A stretch of DNA of 64,000 nt from DSUN01 sp035527715 (GTDB lineage: Bacteria; Planctomycetota; PUPC01; DSUN01): assembly GCA_035527715.1 (NCBI GenBank), contig DATKZY010000032.1, forward strand, positions 12,248 through 76,247. Direction: 5' to 3'. Of the stretch, positions 44,666-52,769 are shown piece by piece. Position 1 is the first letter of the stretch, and every line of letters starts with the position of its first letter. The translations under genes and the position numbers were made by a program. The notes beneath the pieces are model-generated. The model did no database searches, was not told the DNA's origin, and saw only the letters and a program-made list of their open reading frames with translations.

Positions 44666-45044
44666 TGATCATCTGACAGGAGGGGGATGGGTGTGCCAAG
44701 TCGTGTGCCTGCAAGAGCTTAGTGCCGCTCCACGGAGAAAGGCGCGCAATGATCAGGCGGGGTTTCCTCGGGCTTCGTCCCGCAGGGACGCCAGGATCTA
44801 GCCGGCGGCTTCAGCCGCCGGAACGCCGGCGGCCCCCAGCCCTCAGCCCCGCAAGGGGCGGCAGAACCCGCGCAGGGAAGCCGTCCCGCCGTCCCTTCGG
44901 GACTGGGCCTATTCTGGCACCCGAGTCCGGCGGCTGAAGCCGCCGGCTAAGTCCTGACGTGCCTTCGGCACGAAGGCCGCAGAGCGTGGCTCTTGTACAC
45001 TTTTCTCTGTGGAGCGGTACTTAGGCGCATCCGTCAGATGATCA
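44666..45044. mobile_element. MITE-like element with terminal inverted repeats
   Basis: TGATCATCTGAC at 44666-44677 is the exact reverse complement of 45033-45044. Inside it a second pair, CTTAGTGCCGCTCCAC... (44718-44740) and 45002-45024, pairs over about 20 of 23 positions. The 380-bp body has no gene. It contains two CCGGCGGCTKMAGCCGCCGG palindromes (44802-44821, 44927-44946) and small stems (TCCCGCAGGGA, TCCCTTCGGGA, GTGCCTTCGGCAC). It looks like a non-autonomous element; no transposase is in the window and target-site duplications were not identified. Confidence 0.5.
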
Positions 45045-45137
45045 ACCCCAGGGGGAGGGAAGTGATCATGTGAGCATCTGTCCTCTGAGGGGGGACGGCG
45101 GCCGGCGGCGGGGCATGGGCCGGGCGGCCGCCGCGCG

Positions 45138-45229
45138 ATCTGTATCATTCCTGAGGGGGCGCGGAGTGATACAGATGGGACGGAATGGCGAGGCTCGGCT
45201 GTTCTCGCCGCTCCAGCCGATCTGTATCA
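45138..45229 (+). promoter_or_regulatory. three copies of ATCTGTATCA upstream of the PEP-CTERM gene
   Basis: ATCTGTATCA at 45138-45147 and 45220-45229 in direct orientation and inverted at 45167-45176. The first and third are followed by similar GGGGGCG stretches. Could be a regulator-binding array or part of a repeat. Confidence 0.35.
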
Positions 45230-45259
45230 ACTTCAGCGGGGGCGACTTGGGACAGATCG

Positions 45260-45351
45260 GCGCCGGCGGGGGCGGAACGGGGAGAAGAGTCGAGGACGAG
45301 GACGATTGGGGAAGAACGCGGGGCCTGCCAGGACCGGGGGCCGTGCTCGCG
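45260..45351 (+). repeat. 92-bp dispersed upstream element, copy 2
   Basis: Ungapped match to 17433-17524 (reverse strand). It ends 13 bp before a TTGAAC -35 box, the same distance as in copy 1, and lies in the same orientation relative to the downstream exported-protein gene. Confidence 0.75.
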
Positions 45352-45364
45352 TCGGTGGAGAAGC

Positions 45365-45393
45365 TTGAACACCAGGCGGAGATTTGGTAGCTT
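45365..45393 (+). promoter_or_regulatory. putative promoter of the PEP-CTERM gene
   Basis: TTGAAC, 17-bp spacer, TAGCTT, giving a leader of about 110 nt that includes a run of ten or so G residues near 45453-45463. Confidence 0.4.
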
Positions 45394-45509
45394 GGCGCAG
45401 TCGTCGCCACGTGGGCCACGCGGTGTGGCGCCCTCTGGCGGCGACGGACCCGTGGGGGGGGGGAAGTCCGCGGGTCGTTCCAGGGGTCCTTGTCCCGAGG
45501 AGAGTTGCC

Positions 45510-47090
45510 ATGGCACGCGCGACAGCAAGGCGGGCGCAGGGAAGGGCGGCGGCACGGCAGCCCCATCTGCTGCGGAGCCGTTTGGGGAGCTTTGGGCTGG
45601 CCGCCGTTCTGGTCCTGGCGGTCCCGTGCGCCCACGGAGCCCTGCTCACCCACTACTACCCGTTCGACGGGAACTTCAACGATGCGGTGGGCAGCCTGAA
45701 CGGCCAAGCCGTGACCGGGGTTCCCGCTGTGCCCGGCGGCGCCGCCTATGCGGGGACGACGAACGGTTACCCCGGCCTCGGCGGCGCGGCTGTGCTGCCG
45801 GGCTCGAGCCGTGACGGCGTGCTCATCAGCGGTGCCGTCATCCCTCTCAGCGGCTCCAACCAGTCCTTCTCCATCGCCTTCTGGGAGTACTCGGAGGGCA
45901 CGACGAACACCGGGTACATGCTGGGCGCCGGCCCCACGGACGGCTACGAGGACCTGTTCCTGCGCCGGGCCGGCGACAATGCCAACGCCTACAACGGGAT
46001 GCTCGACTACGTGGTGTTGTACTCGGCCCCCGCGGGCACGAACAACCACCCCGTGAGCCGGCAGGAATGGCACCACAACGTGCTGAACTACGACGCGACA
46101 ACGCGGACCGCCGACTGGTTTGTGGATGGGGTGCTGCGGTTCTCGCGGACAGGGATCGACTTCCAGGGGTTCTACGACGACCTGTACATCGGCCGCCGCA
46201 AGGCCGGCGACCCGCGCGACTGGTACGGGCGGATGGACGACCTGCGGGTCTACAGCGGGACTCTGGACAGCGGTGGGGTCTCCGGGCAGGCAGCCCTCGG
46301 CCAGAAGGCCGGGGGCGAGGTGCTGAGCTTCCTGCCCCTGGTCAGGCCGCCCGCGCCGGTATCGGGCTACCTGCTCGACGAGGGGACCGGCTCGCCGCCG
46401 TCGGGGTCTACTGCCGACTCCTTTAACGGCAACCCCGGCGGCTTCATCAACACGGACCAGACCGACTGGATCACCAGCACCCCGTTTGCCTACGCGGGGA
46501 ACCACGCCTTCGACTTCGACGGCAACGACGCCATCGTCCTGGGGCAGCCCAGCAACCTGAACTTCCGGCCGGGCACCGACACGTTCACCATCGCCACGTG
46601 GTTCCTGGGCACCGACCAGGGCAGCTTCCTGGCCAAGGGCGACGACACGGGCGCCAACCGCCAGTTCCAGTTGGGCGTGGATGGCACGAATAGGCTCTTC
46701 GCCATCATCGGTGGGGTGACGACGGCGGGCTCGGTGCCCACGGGCAGCGAGTGGCATCACGCCGCGGTGGTGGTCACGCTCACCGACGTGAAGCTGTACC
46801 TGGATGGCGCCCTCGACGTGACGGGGGCTCCTGGCACGGCGACCGACCTCTTCGACATCCTTCTCGGCGCCCGTCGGGCCGCGGGCAACACCGGCCTCGG
46901 CTACCCCTATACGAGCGGGGTGGACGAAGTGGGGTTCTGGAACCTGGCTCTGAGCGACGAGGAGGTCCGCTGGCTGTTCTACCACAGCCTGAGCGAGCTG
47001 CTCGCGCCCGAGCTGGTCATCCCGGAGCCGGCGAGCCTGAGCCTGCTGGGGCTGGGCGTCCTGGCCCTGCTGCGGCGCCGCCGGCGCTGA
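45510..47090 (+). CDS. LamG-domain protein with PEP-CTERM sorting signal
   Basis: 526 residues. A long n-region and a hydrophobic stretch (GLAAVLVLAVPCAHG) form the signal peptide. Two LamG/concanavalin-like domains follow (about 45-260: YPFDGNFNDAVG...FSIAFW..; about 290-490: HAFDFDGNDAIVLG...FTIATWFL). The end VIPEPASLSLLGLGVLALLRRRRR is a textbook PEP-CTERM: VPEP-like motif, hydrophobic helix, arginine cluster. It should be processed by exosortase and anchored or released at the surface, probably binding glycans. GAGGAG precedes ATG 45510. Confidence 0.92.
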   Translation: MARATARRAQGRAAARQPHLLRSRLGSFGLAAVLVLAVPCAHGALLTHYYPFDGNFNDAVGSLNGQAVTGVPAVPGGAAYAGTTNGYPGLGGAAVLPGSSRDGVLISGAVIPLSGSNQSFSIAFWEYSEGTTNTGYMLGAGPTDGYEDLFLRRAGDNANAYNGMLDYVVLYSAPAGTNNHPVSRQEWHHNVLNYDATTRTADWFVDGVLRFSRTGIDFQGFYDDLYIGRRKAGDPRDWYGRMDDLRVYSGTLDSGGVSGQAALGQKAGGEVLSFLPLVRPPAPVSGYLLDEGTGSPPSGSTADSFNGNPGGFINTDQTDWITSTPFAYAGNHAFDFDGNDAIVLGQPSNLNFRPGTDTFTIATWFLGTDQGSFLAKGDDTGANRQFQLGVDGTNRLFAIIGGVTTAGSVPTGSEWHHAAVVVTLTDVKLYLDGALDVTGAPGTATDLFDILLGARRAAGNTGLGYPYTSGVDEVGFWNLALSDEEVRWLFYHSLSELLAPELVIPEPASLSLLGLGVLALLRRRRR

Positions 47091-47169
47091 CGTGTGCGCG
47101 AGGAGGCGGCGCCTCGATCCACTCGCAGTATATCGCGCGGCGGGGGGAATGCAGGACCCGCAGGGGATC

Positions 47170-47209
47170 AAAGAATGCCAACCCCCATTGCGCGGGGTTG
47201 GCATTCTTT
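47170..47209. terminator. bidirectional terminator between convergent genes
   Basis: A 16-bp perfect stem: AAAGAATGCCAACCCC (47170-47185) with 47194-47209, loop of 8. A-rich and T-rich ends on both sides allow function in both directions, stopping the PEP-CTERM gene and the por operon. Confidence 0.85.
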
Positions 47210-47229
47210 GTTGGCATCCCTTGGGTGGC

Positions 47230-48198
47230 TCAGCCGGCCTGGGTGGCCGGGGCGGCCTTGGCCTTGCCGCGCTCCTCGCGCTCGAGGAGGTCAGCCCAGC
47301 GGCGGTCCACCTCGGCCTGGAGTTCGGCGAGGATGGCTTCGCCGGGGCCGGGCTTGAAGAGGTGGGCGAAGCGGCCCTGGGGCTTGAGCCACTCGACCAG
47401 GGGCTTCTTCTCCTTCGGCTTGTAGTTGATCTTCCACACGCCGTGGTCCACCTCGAAGAGCGAGAAGAAGCAGGTTTCGACGGCGAGGCGGGCCATGGCC
47501 ATGGATTCCTCGACCTTGATGCGCCAGCCGCGATGGCAGGGGGCGAGGACGTTGAGGAAGGTCGGGCCGTCAATCTCGAGCGCCCGCTGAACCTTGGCCA
47601 TGAGGTCGCGGGCGTTGTAGGGGCTGGCCTGGGCGAGGTAGGGCAGGTTGTGGCCGAGCATGATGGCCGTGAGGTCCTTGCGGTTCTGCTCCTTGCCGAG
47701 GTGGACTTTGCCTGCGGGTGCGGTGGAGGTGGCGGCGCCCCTGGGGGTGGCGCCGGAGCGCTGGATGCCGGTGTTCATGTAGGCGTGGTTGTCGTAGCAG
47801 ATGTAGAGCATGCGGTGGCCGCGCTCCATCGCCCCGGAGAGCGACTGGAGGCCGATGTCGTAGGTGCCGCCGTCGCCGCCCATGGCGATGAAGTTGATCT
47901 TCTTGTCGGCGGGGATGCGGCCGCGGCGCTTCAGGGCGTTGTAGGCGGCCTCGACGCCGCTGATGGTCGCGGCGGAGTTCTCGAAGGCGTTGTGGATGAA
48001 GGGCACGCGCCAGGCGGTGTAGGGGTAGATGGTGGTGACGACCTCCATGCAGCCGGTGGCGGAGCCGACCACGGTGTCCTTGCCGGCGGCCAGCAGGAAC
48101 TGGCGGATCATGCTGGGGGCGGTGCAGCCGGCGCAGGCGCGGTGGCCGCCGCTGAGCAGCTCGGGGCAGTCGGTGAGGTCTTTCAAGCGAATGGCCAT
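47230..48198 (-). CDS. porB: 2-oxoacid:ferredoxin oxidoreductase, beta subunit (TPP-binding)
   Basis: 322 residues. The TPP motif GDGGTYDIGLQSLSGAMERG runs to YDNHAYMNTG. Conserved cysteines are in HRACAGCTAP and GSATGCMEV, which ligate the proximal 4Fe-4S cluster. With the other subunits it decarboxylates pyruvate or a related 2-oxoacid to the acyl-CoA and reduces ferredoxin. The Met at 48198 is chosen as the family start. The extra in-frame residues upstream come from a low-complexity AATCGG repeat. Last gene of the gamma-delta-alpha-beta operon. Confidence 0.9.
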   Translation of the reverse strand: MAIRLKDLTDCPELLSGGHRACAGCTAPSMIRQFLLAAGKDTVVGSATGCMEVVTTIYPYTAWRVPFIHNAFENSAATISGVEAAYNALKRRGRIPADKKINFIAMGGDGGTYDIGLQSLSGAMERGHRMLYICYDNHAYMNTGIQRSGATPRGAATSTAPAGKVHLGKEQNRKDLTAIMLGHNLPYLAQASPYNARDLMAKVQRALEIDGPTFLNVLAPCHRGWRIKVEESMAMARLAVETCFFSLFEVDHGVWKINYKPKEKKPLVEWLKPQGRFAHLFKPGPGEAILAELQAEVDRRWADLLEREERGKAKAAPATQAG

Positions 48199-48271
48199 CG
48201 CAAAGCCCTTTCCATTTTCGGTTTTCGATTGCCGATTGCCGATTTCAGAATCACGCGTCACGGGTCACGCG

Positions 48272-49462
48272 TCATTCGCGGACTCCGACATAGCGGGTGG
48301 CTGAGGTGTCGGCGCCCTTGGCGACGGCTTCGAGGTCGCGGAAGATGCCCTTGATCTCGTCGGCGATGATGTCGCGGCCGCCGAGGCCGTAGACGTAGCT
48401 GGCGAAGGGGACGCTCATCTTGCCGTAGGCGGCGGAGCGGACTTCGTGGAAGAGCGGGCCGCCGTTGAGGCCGTAGGAGATGGCGCGGTCCATGACGCCC
48501 ACGGCCTTGGCGTTGCGGATGGCGGCGGTGATCTGCGGGCCGGGGAAGGGGCGGTAGAGGCGAATCTTGAGCAGGCCGGCCTTGAGCCCCTCGTCGCGAA
48601 GCTCGTCCACGGCCACCTTGGCCGTGCCCGTGGTGGAGCCCACGGCGACGAGGGCGAGCTCGGCGTCGTCGAGGCGGTAGCTCTCGAGGATGTCGTAAGG
48701 GCGGCCGGAGAGCTGGCTGTATTCGCGGCTCACGGCCTCGATGACGGGCAGGGCGCCCTCGATGGCCGCCTGCTGCTGGCGGCGGGCCTCGTAGTAGTTG
48801 TCGGTGAGGAACAGGGCGCCCATCGAGTAGGGGTGGTCGGTGTCGAGGAGCATCTGCTGGGGCTTGTACTCGCCGATGAATCTCCGCGCCACCTCGTCGT
48901 CCAGAAGGTCCACGACCTCGGCGGTGTGGCTGAGGATGAAGCCGTCGAGGTTGACGATGGCGGGGGTGAGCACGTCGGGGTGCTCGGCGATGCGGAAGGC
49001 CATGAGCGTGTTGTCGTAGGCCTCCTGGGCGTTCTCGCACCAGAGCTGGATCCAGCCGGTGTCGCGGGCGAGCATGGCGTCGGAGTGGTCGCAGTGGATG
49101 TTGATGGGGCCGGACAGCGCGCGGTTGACGAGGGGCATGACGATGGGCAGGCGGTAGGCGGCGGCGATGTAGCACACCTCGACCATCAGGGCGTAGCCCT
49201 GCGAGCTGGTGGCGGTGGCGACGCGGGCGCCGGCGGCGCTGGCGCCCACGGCGGCGCTCATCGCGCTGTGCTCGCTCTCCACCAGCACCATCTCGGTGTC
49301 CACCCGCCCGTCGGCGTGGTACTGGGCGAAGGCGTGCATCAGCTCGGTCTGGGGCGTGATGGGGTAGACGGGCACGACGTCGGGGTTCACCTGGCGGAGC
49401 GCCTCGGCGGCGGCGTCGTTGCCGGTGAGCGAGACGCGGGTTTGCTCGGCAGTGGTGGCCAT
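48272..49462 (-). CDS. porA: 2-oxoacid:ferredoxin oxidoreductase, alpha subunit
   Basis: 396 residues. GNDAAAEALRQVNPDVVPVYPITPQTELMHAF and MVLVESEHSAMSAAVGASAAGARVATATSSQGYALM form the TPP-pyrimidine-binding domain with the YPITP signature. The C-terminal transketolase-like part ends LFHEVRSAAYG...YVYGLGGRD. It pairs with the beta subunit to form the active site. GGAG is 13-14 bp before ATG 49462. The specific oxoacid (pyruvate versus branched-chain) is not settled by sequence. Confidence 0.91.
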   Translation of the reverse strand: MATTAEQTRVSLTGNDAAAEALRQVNPDVVPVYPITPQTELMHAFAQYHADGRVDTEMVLVESEHSAMSAAVGASAAGARVATATSSQGYALMVEVCYIAAAYRLPIVMPLVNRALSGPINIHCDHSDAMLARDTGWIQLWCENAQEAYDNTLMAFRIAEHPDVLTPAIVNLDGFILSHTAEVVDLLDDEVARRFIGEYKPQQMLLDTDHPYSMGALFLTDNYYEARRQQQAAIEGALPVIEAVSREYSQLSGRPYDILESYRLDDAELALVAVGSTTGTAKVAVDELRDEGLKAGLLKIRLYRPFPGPQITAAIRNAKAVGVMDRAISYGLNGGPLFHEVRSAAYGKMSVPFASYVYGLGGRDIIADEIKGIFRDLEAVAKGADTSATRYVGVRE

Positions 49463-49491
49463 GACTTGGGTCGCTCCTAGGAGGGGGGTCG

Positions 49492-49806
49492 CTATTTCTT
49501 CTCCTCGGCCTCGGAGTCGAGGATCATGGAGAGGGCTTTCACCTTGTCGGGGCACTCGTGGGCGCAGATGCCGCAGCCCTTGCAGTGCTCGTAGTCAATG
49601 CCCTTCACCTTGCCCTTCTCGGCCTGGATGGCGGAGTCGGGGCAGAGGATCCAGCAGGTGAGGCAGTGGATGCACTTCTCGGGGTCCCACACGGGGCGAT
49701 AGGTGCGCCAGGAGCCGGTGCGGTATTCCGCGGCATTGCCTGCCTCGGGGATGATGCTGCCGCGGGGCATGGTTTTCCAGGTGTAGGGTTCGGACTTCGT
49801 GCTCAT
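49492..49806 (-). CDS. porD: 2-oxoacid:ferredoxin oxidoreductase, delta subunit (2x 4Fe-4S ferredoxin)
   Basis: 104 residues with two CxxCxxCxxxC clusters (C45, 48, 51, 55 and C75, 78, 81, 85; the second carries the usual P after the last Cys), carrying electrons out of the complex. The N-terminal YTWKTMPRGSIIPEAGNA is typical of PorD. Its ATG overlaps the gamma stop (ATGA). Confidence 0.93.
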   Translation of the reverse strand: MSTKSEPYTWKTMPRGSIIPEAGNAAEYRTGSWRTYRPVWDPEKCIHCLTCWILCPDSAIQAEKGKVKGIDYEHCKGCGICAHECPDKVKALSMILDSEAEEKK

Positions 49807-50378
49807 TCGCCTTGGACCTCCTCGTGGGCGCGCTGGACGGCCTTGATGTTGCCCTCGACCACGCGCGGGCCGAGCTTCTTGAGGAACTTCTTCTCGATGT
49901 CGTGGAAGACGGTTTCGAGCTGCATGAAGCCGCCGACCCGGATGAGGGCTCCGATCATGGGCGTGTTGGGGATGGGGCGGCCGATCTCCTCGATGGCGAT
50001 CTTCGTGGCGTCCACCGTGTAGACCTTGCCGTGGGCGATGCCCAGCTTCTTGCGCATGGCCGCCGGGCTCTCCGACGTGTTCACGATGATGGCGCCGTCG
50101 GGCTTCAGGCCGTCGGCCAGGTCGTCCGCGCCGATCAGCGTCGCGTCGAGGATCACCACCACGTCGGGCGCGGTGATGGGGCAGTGGAGGCGGATGGGGC
50201 GCTCGGCGATGCGGGTGTAGCCGCGGATGGGCGCGCCCATGCGCTCGGGGCCGTACTCGGGGAATCCCTGCGAGTACTTCCCCTCGTTGAGGGCCACCTC
50301 GGCGACCAGGGTGGCGGCCGTCTTCGCTCCCTGGCCGCCGCGGCCGTGCCAGCGGATCTCCGTCATGTCCTTCGCCAT
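49803..50378 (-). CDS. porC: 2-oxoacid:ferredoxin oxidoreductase, gamma subunit
   Basis: 191 residues. EIRWHGRGGQGAKTAATLVAEVA and SQGFPEYGPERMGAPIRGYTRI are hallmark gamma-subunit motifs. First gene of the operon; GGGAG precedes ATG 50378. An in-frame start 9 codons upstream is less well supported. Confidence 0.93.
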   Translation of the reverse strand: MAKDMTEIRWHGRGGQGAKTAATLVAEVALNEGKYSQGFPEYGPERMGAPIRGYTRIAERPIRLHCPITAPDVVVILDATLIGADDLADGLKPDGAIIVNTSESPAAMRKKLGIAHGKVYTVDATKIAIEEIGRPIPNTPMIGALIRVGGFMQLETVFHDIEKKFLKKLGPRVVEGNIKAVQRAHEEVQGE

Positions 50379-50410
50379 TTCGGGCTCCCGTCCAGTGAGG
50401 TACACGCAAC

Positions 50411-50430
50411 GACCTGCCGCGAGGCAGGTC
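50411..50430 (-). terminator. short hairpin between the kinase gene and the por operon
   Basis: GACCTGCC / GGCAGGTC with a GCGA tetraloop, in the 93-bp gap. It is placed to end kinase transcription. No U-tract, so efficiency is uncertain. Confidence 0.4.
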
Positions 50431-50471
50431 CAGGCTCCGGCGGGGCGATGCGCCGCGCGCCGGCCGTGGGG

Positions 50472-51344
50472 CTACAGATCGGCGTCCGTCACGCCCGCCA
50501 GATCGTCGAGCAGGCGCGTGACGGAGGGGTAGCGGGCGTGGGGCCGGGGCTCCATGGCCCGCAGGATGATCTTCTCCAGGCGCGGGCGGATGGTCGGCCG
50601 GAGGCTGCTCGGCGGCGGAATCGGCGTGTTCAGCACCATGGCGAGCGCCTCGAACGGGTCGTCACTCGTCCGCAGCGGCTGGCGGCCGGTGGCCACCGAG
50701 TAGAGCGACACGCCGAACGCATAGATGTCCGTGCCCTCGTTGTACTTGTAGTCGCGGATCAGCTCGGGGGCCATGAAGCCGGGGCGGCCGGTGCGCAGGC
50801 CCCGCTTCAGCACCACGTCGGCCTTGCTGATCGACACCCCGAAGTCGATCAGCTTGGCCGTGGCGTCGGCCGCGAGCATGACGTTCCGCGGCGAAATGTC
50901 GCGGTGGATGATGCCGCGGCTGTGGACGTATTCGAGGCCGCGTGCGGCCTGACGCATGATCTCGATTCTCCGGCCCTCGACGGCGGGCGACTTCATCTGG
51001 AGCAGGCTGGACAGGTTGCCGCCGGCCAGGAACTCCATCACGATGTAGTAGCGTCCGTACTGCTTGCCGCAGGCAAGCGTGCGCACCACGTGGGGGTGCT
51101 GGAGCTTGAGCGCCCGTTCCCCCTCCCACTCCTTGGCCAGCCTCTGCGTGAGCTTGTCGGCTACGCGGCAGCCGTACTCACTGAGGATCTTGACGGCCAC
51201 GACCTCGTGCGTCTGCACGTGCTCGCCGCGGTAGAGCGTCGAGAGGCGTCCCCCCGCCAGCCGGTCAATCACCCGGTATTCGCCGTAGACCGAGGTGTCG
51301 GCGAACTCACCGTAGGACCCAAAGAACTCACGGAGTCGCGCCAC
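50472..51344 (-). CDS. Hanks-type serine/threonine protein kinase
   Basis: 290 residues, essentially just a kinase domain. Motifs: gly-rich loop AGGRLSTLYRG, VAVK with K52, a helix-C acidic residue near E75, HRDISPRN (147-154), DFG at 167-169 and MAPEL (191-195). There is no membrane segment or PASTA domain, so it is cytosolic. Start GTG 51344 is preferred: GGGAG lies 4 bp upstream, and a longer start at ATG 51380 would lie inside the promoter. It diverges from an SH3-like exported protein. Confidence 0.92.
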   Translation of the reverse strand: MARLREFFGSYGEFADTSVYGEYRVIDRLAGGRLSTLYRGEHVQTHEVVAVKILSEYGCRVADKLTQRLAKEWEGERALKLQHPHVVRTLACGKQYGRYYIVMEFLAGGNLSSLLQMKSPAVEGRRIEIMRQAARGLEYVHSRGIIHRDISPRNVMLAADATAKLIDFGVSISKADVVLKRGLRTGRPGFMAPELIRDYKYNEGTDIYAFGVSLYSVATGRQPLRTSDDPFEALAMVLNTPIPPPSSLRPTIRPRLEKIILRAMEPRPHARYPSVTRLLDDLAGVTDADL

Positions 51345-51378
51345 GGTGCTCCCACCCCCCCCCGCTACCTGTCGCCTC

Positions 51379-51407
51379 ATTATAGGGAAGGGGCCGGCGC
51401 GAGTCAA
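51379..51407 (-). promoter_or_regulatory. promoter of the kinase gene
   Basis: Minus-strand TTGACT, 17-bp spacer, TATAAT, 35 bp before GTG 51344. Only 7 bp separate it from the divergent promoter at 51415. Confidence 0.65.
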
Positions 51408-51414
51408 ACCGTCC

Positions 51415-51443
51415 TTGACAACGCCCGGAAGGGGCCGTATGAT
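51415..51443 (+). promoter_or_regulatory. promoter of the SH3-like exported protein gene
   Basis: TTGACA, 17-bp spacer, TATGAT, 67 bp before ATG 51510; back to back with the kinase promoter. Confidence 0.65.
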
Positions 51444-51509
51444 GCAGGCAGTTCGGGCGCGCGCGGGGGCGCGCGGCCCGGGCAGGTCGCACGGGGAAAG
51501 GAGGCGCTG

Positions 51510-52226
51510 ATGCGGAAAACCAGCCAATCGCTTGTCCATCTCGGGCTCTTGCTGTGGGTGGCGGCGCTCGCCGCCGGCGAGGCCGCCGCGCCCGACACCA
51601 AGGAGGGCGCGCCCGCCGGGCCGCGGTACGCCGTGATCATCCAGGACCGAGTCCCCGTCCAGTTCGAGCAAGCGCAGATTGGCGAGCTCAACGAGGGCGT
51701 CCGCGTCGAAGTGCGCGAGACCCGCGACGACTGGTGCCGCGTCCGCGCCACCATCGGCAAGAACTGGTTCGAGGGCTGGGTGCGCACGGCGATGACGGCG
51801 CCCGACTCGCTCCTCGACGTGGGGGTGAAGGTGGCCCCGACGTGGCCGCAGGACATCTATCGCGACCCCGTGGACAGCCGCCGCGACCACATCGTGCCCG
51901 GCATGCAGTTCCTCGAGGTCCGCGTGAAGTTCGAGCCCACCGAGAAGAGTCCGCAGCGCGTCTACCTCCAGTGGGCCGACGGGCCGACCGCCGACCTCTA
52001 TCTGCGCTACGGCCGCGACGGCAGGGCGACGCCCTACGGCTTCATCCGACGCGTCGCCGGCGTGACCCGCTCCGTCTTCGAGCGCGACGAGAAGCGCCAG
52101 ACCCTTCTCCTCGCGCCCGGCGAGGCCGTCATCGAGGCCTACGTCTTCACCGTCCCCGTCCGCGCCCGCGACTTCGACCTCGTCCTCAAGGACGTCACCC
52201 TCCGCGTGCCGCTCACTCGGCGCTGA
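51510..52226 (+). CDS. secreted SH3-like domain protein
   Basis: 238 residues with a signal peptide (MRKTSQSLVHLGLLLWVAALAAGEA). Residues about 40-95 (YAVIIQDRVPVQFEQAQIGELNEGVRVEVRETRDDWCRVRATIGKNWFEGWV) match bacterial SH3 domains. The C-terminal 140 residues form an unknown beta domain. An excellent AAAGGAGG site precedes the ATG. Envelope or peptidoglycan binding is possible. Its promoter is paired with that of the kinase. Confidence 0.75.
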   Translation: MRKTSQSLVHLGLLLWVAALAAGEAAAPDTKEGAPAGPRYAVIIQDRVPVQFEQAQIGELNEGVRVEVRETRDDWCRVRATIGKNWFEGWVRTAMTAPDSLLDVGVKVAPTWPQDIYRDPVDSRRDHIVPGMQFLEVRVKFEPTEKSPQRVYLQWADGPTADLYLRYGRDGRATPYGFIRRVAGVTRSVFERDEKRQTLLLAPGEAVIEAYVFTVPVRARDFDLVLKDVTLRVPLTRR

Positions 52227-52380
52227 GGCCTGGTGGGCCTCGCCGTCAGATCTGCCGTCCCTTCGGGACTGGCCGGGGGTTGCCGCCGGGGATCCGGCGG
52301 TTGAAACCGCCGGCTACACCCTGGCGTCCCTGCGGGACGAAGAAGTGGCGCCCCTCGCGATGAAGGCTATCGTCTGGCTC

Positions 52381-52768
52381 GCAGTCGCGGAGCGACGACA
52401 GGATCTAGCCGGCGGCTTCAGCCGCCGGACCAAGGGGCCTGACCCCAGCGCAGTCCCAAAGGGACGACAGTGGGGCTCGCAGTCGCGGAGCGACGACAGG
52501 ACTTGGCCGGCGGCTTCAGCCGCCGGACCAAGGGGCCTGACCCCAGCGCAGTCCCAAAGGGACGGCAGTGGGGCTCGCAGTCGCGGAGCGACGGCAGGAT
52601 CTAGCCGGCGGCTTCAGCCGCCGGACCAAGGGGCCTGACCCCAGCGCAGTCCCAAAGGGACGACAGTGGGGCTCGCAGTCGCGGAGCGACGACAGGACTT
52701 GGCCGGCGGCTTCAGCCGCCGGACAGGCGGGGCCCGAACCCATCTCAGCCCCAAAGGGACGACAGTTC
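52381..52768 (+). repeat. 98-bp tandem repeat, four copies
   Basis: Units begin at 52381, 52479, 52577 and 52675, exactly 98 bp apart. Each carries TCGCGGAGCGA, the 20-bp palindrome CCGGCGGCTTCAGCCGCCGG and TCCCAAAGGGA as small hairpins. The first three units are nearly identical. The fourth diverges after the palindrome and runs straight into the archease ATG at 52770. Degenerate related stems fill 52240-52380. Confidence 0.9.
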
Positions 52769-52769
52769 G

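Noticed and set aside
51345..51380. Longer kinase start at ATG 51380
   Set aside because: That codon overlaps the -10 box of the only good promoter; GTG 51344 has a well-spaced GGGAG.
52381..52768. CRISPR array
   Set aside because: The whole 98-bp unit repeats; there are no unique spacers between short repeats and no cas genes.
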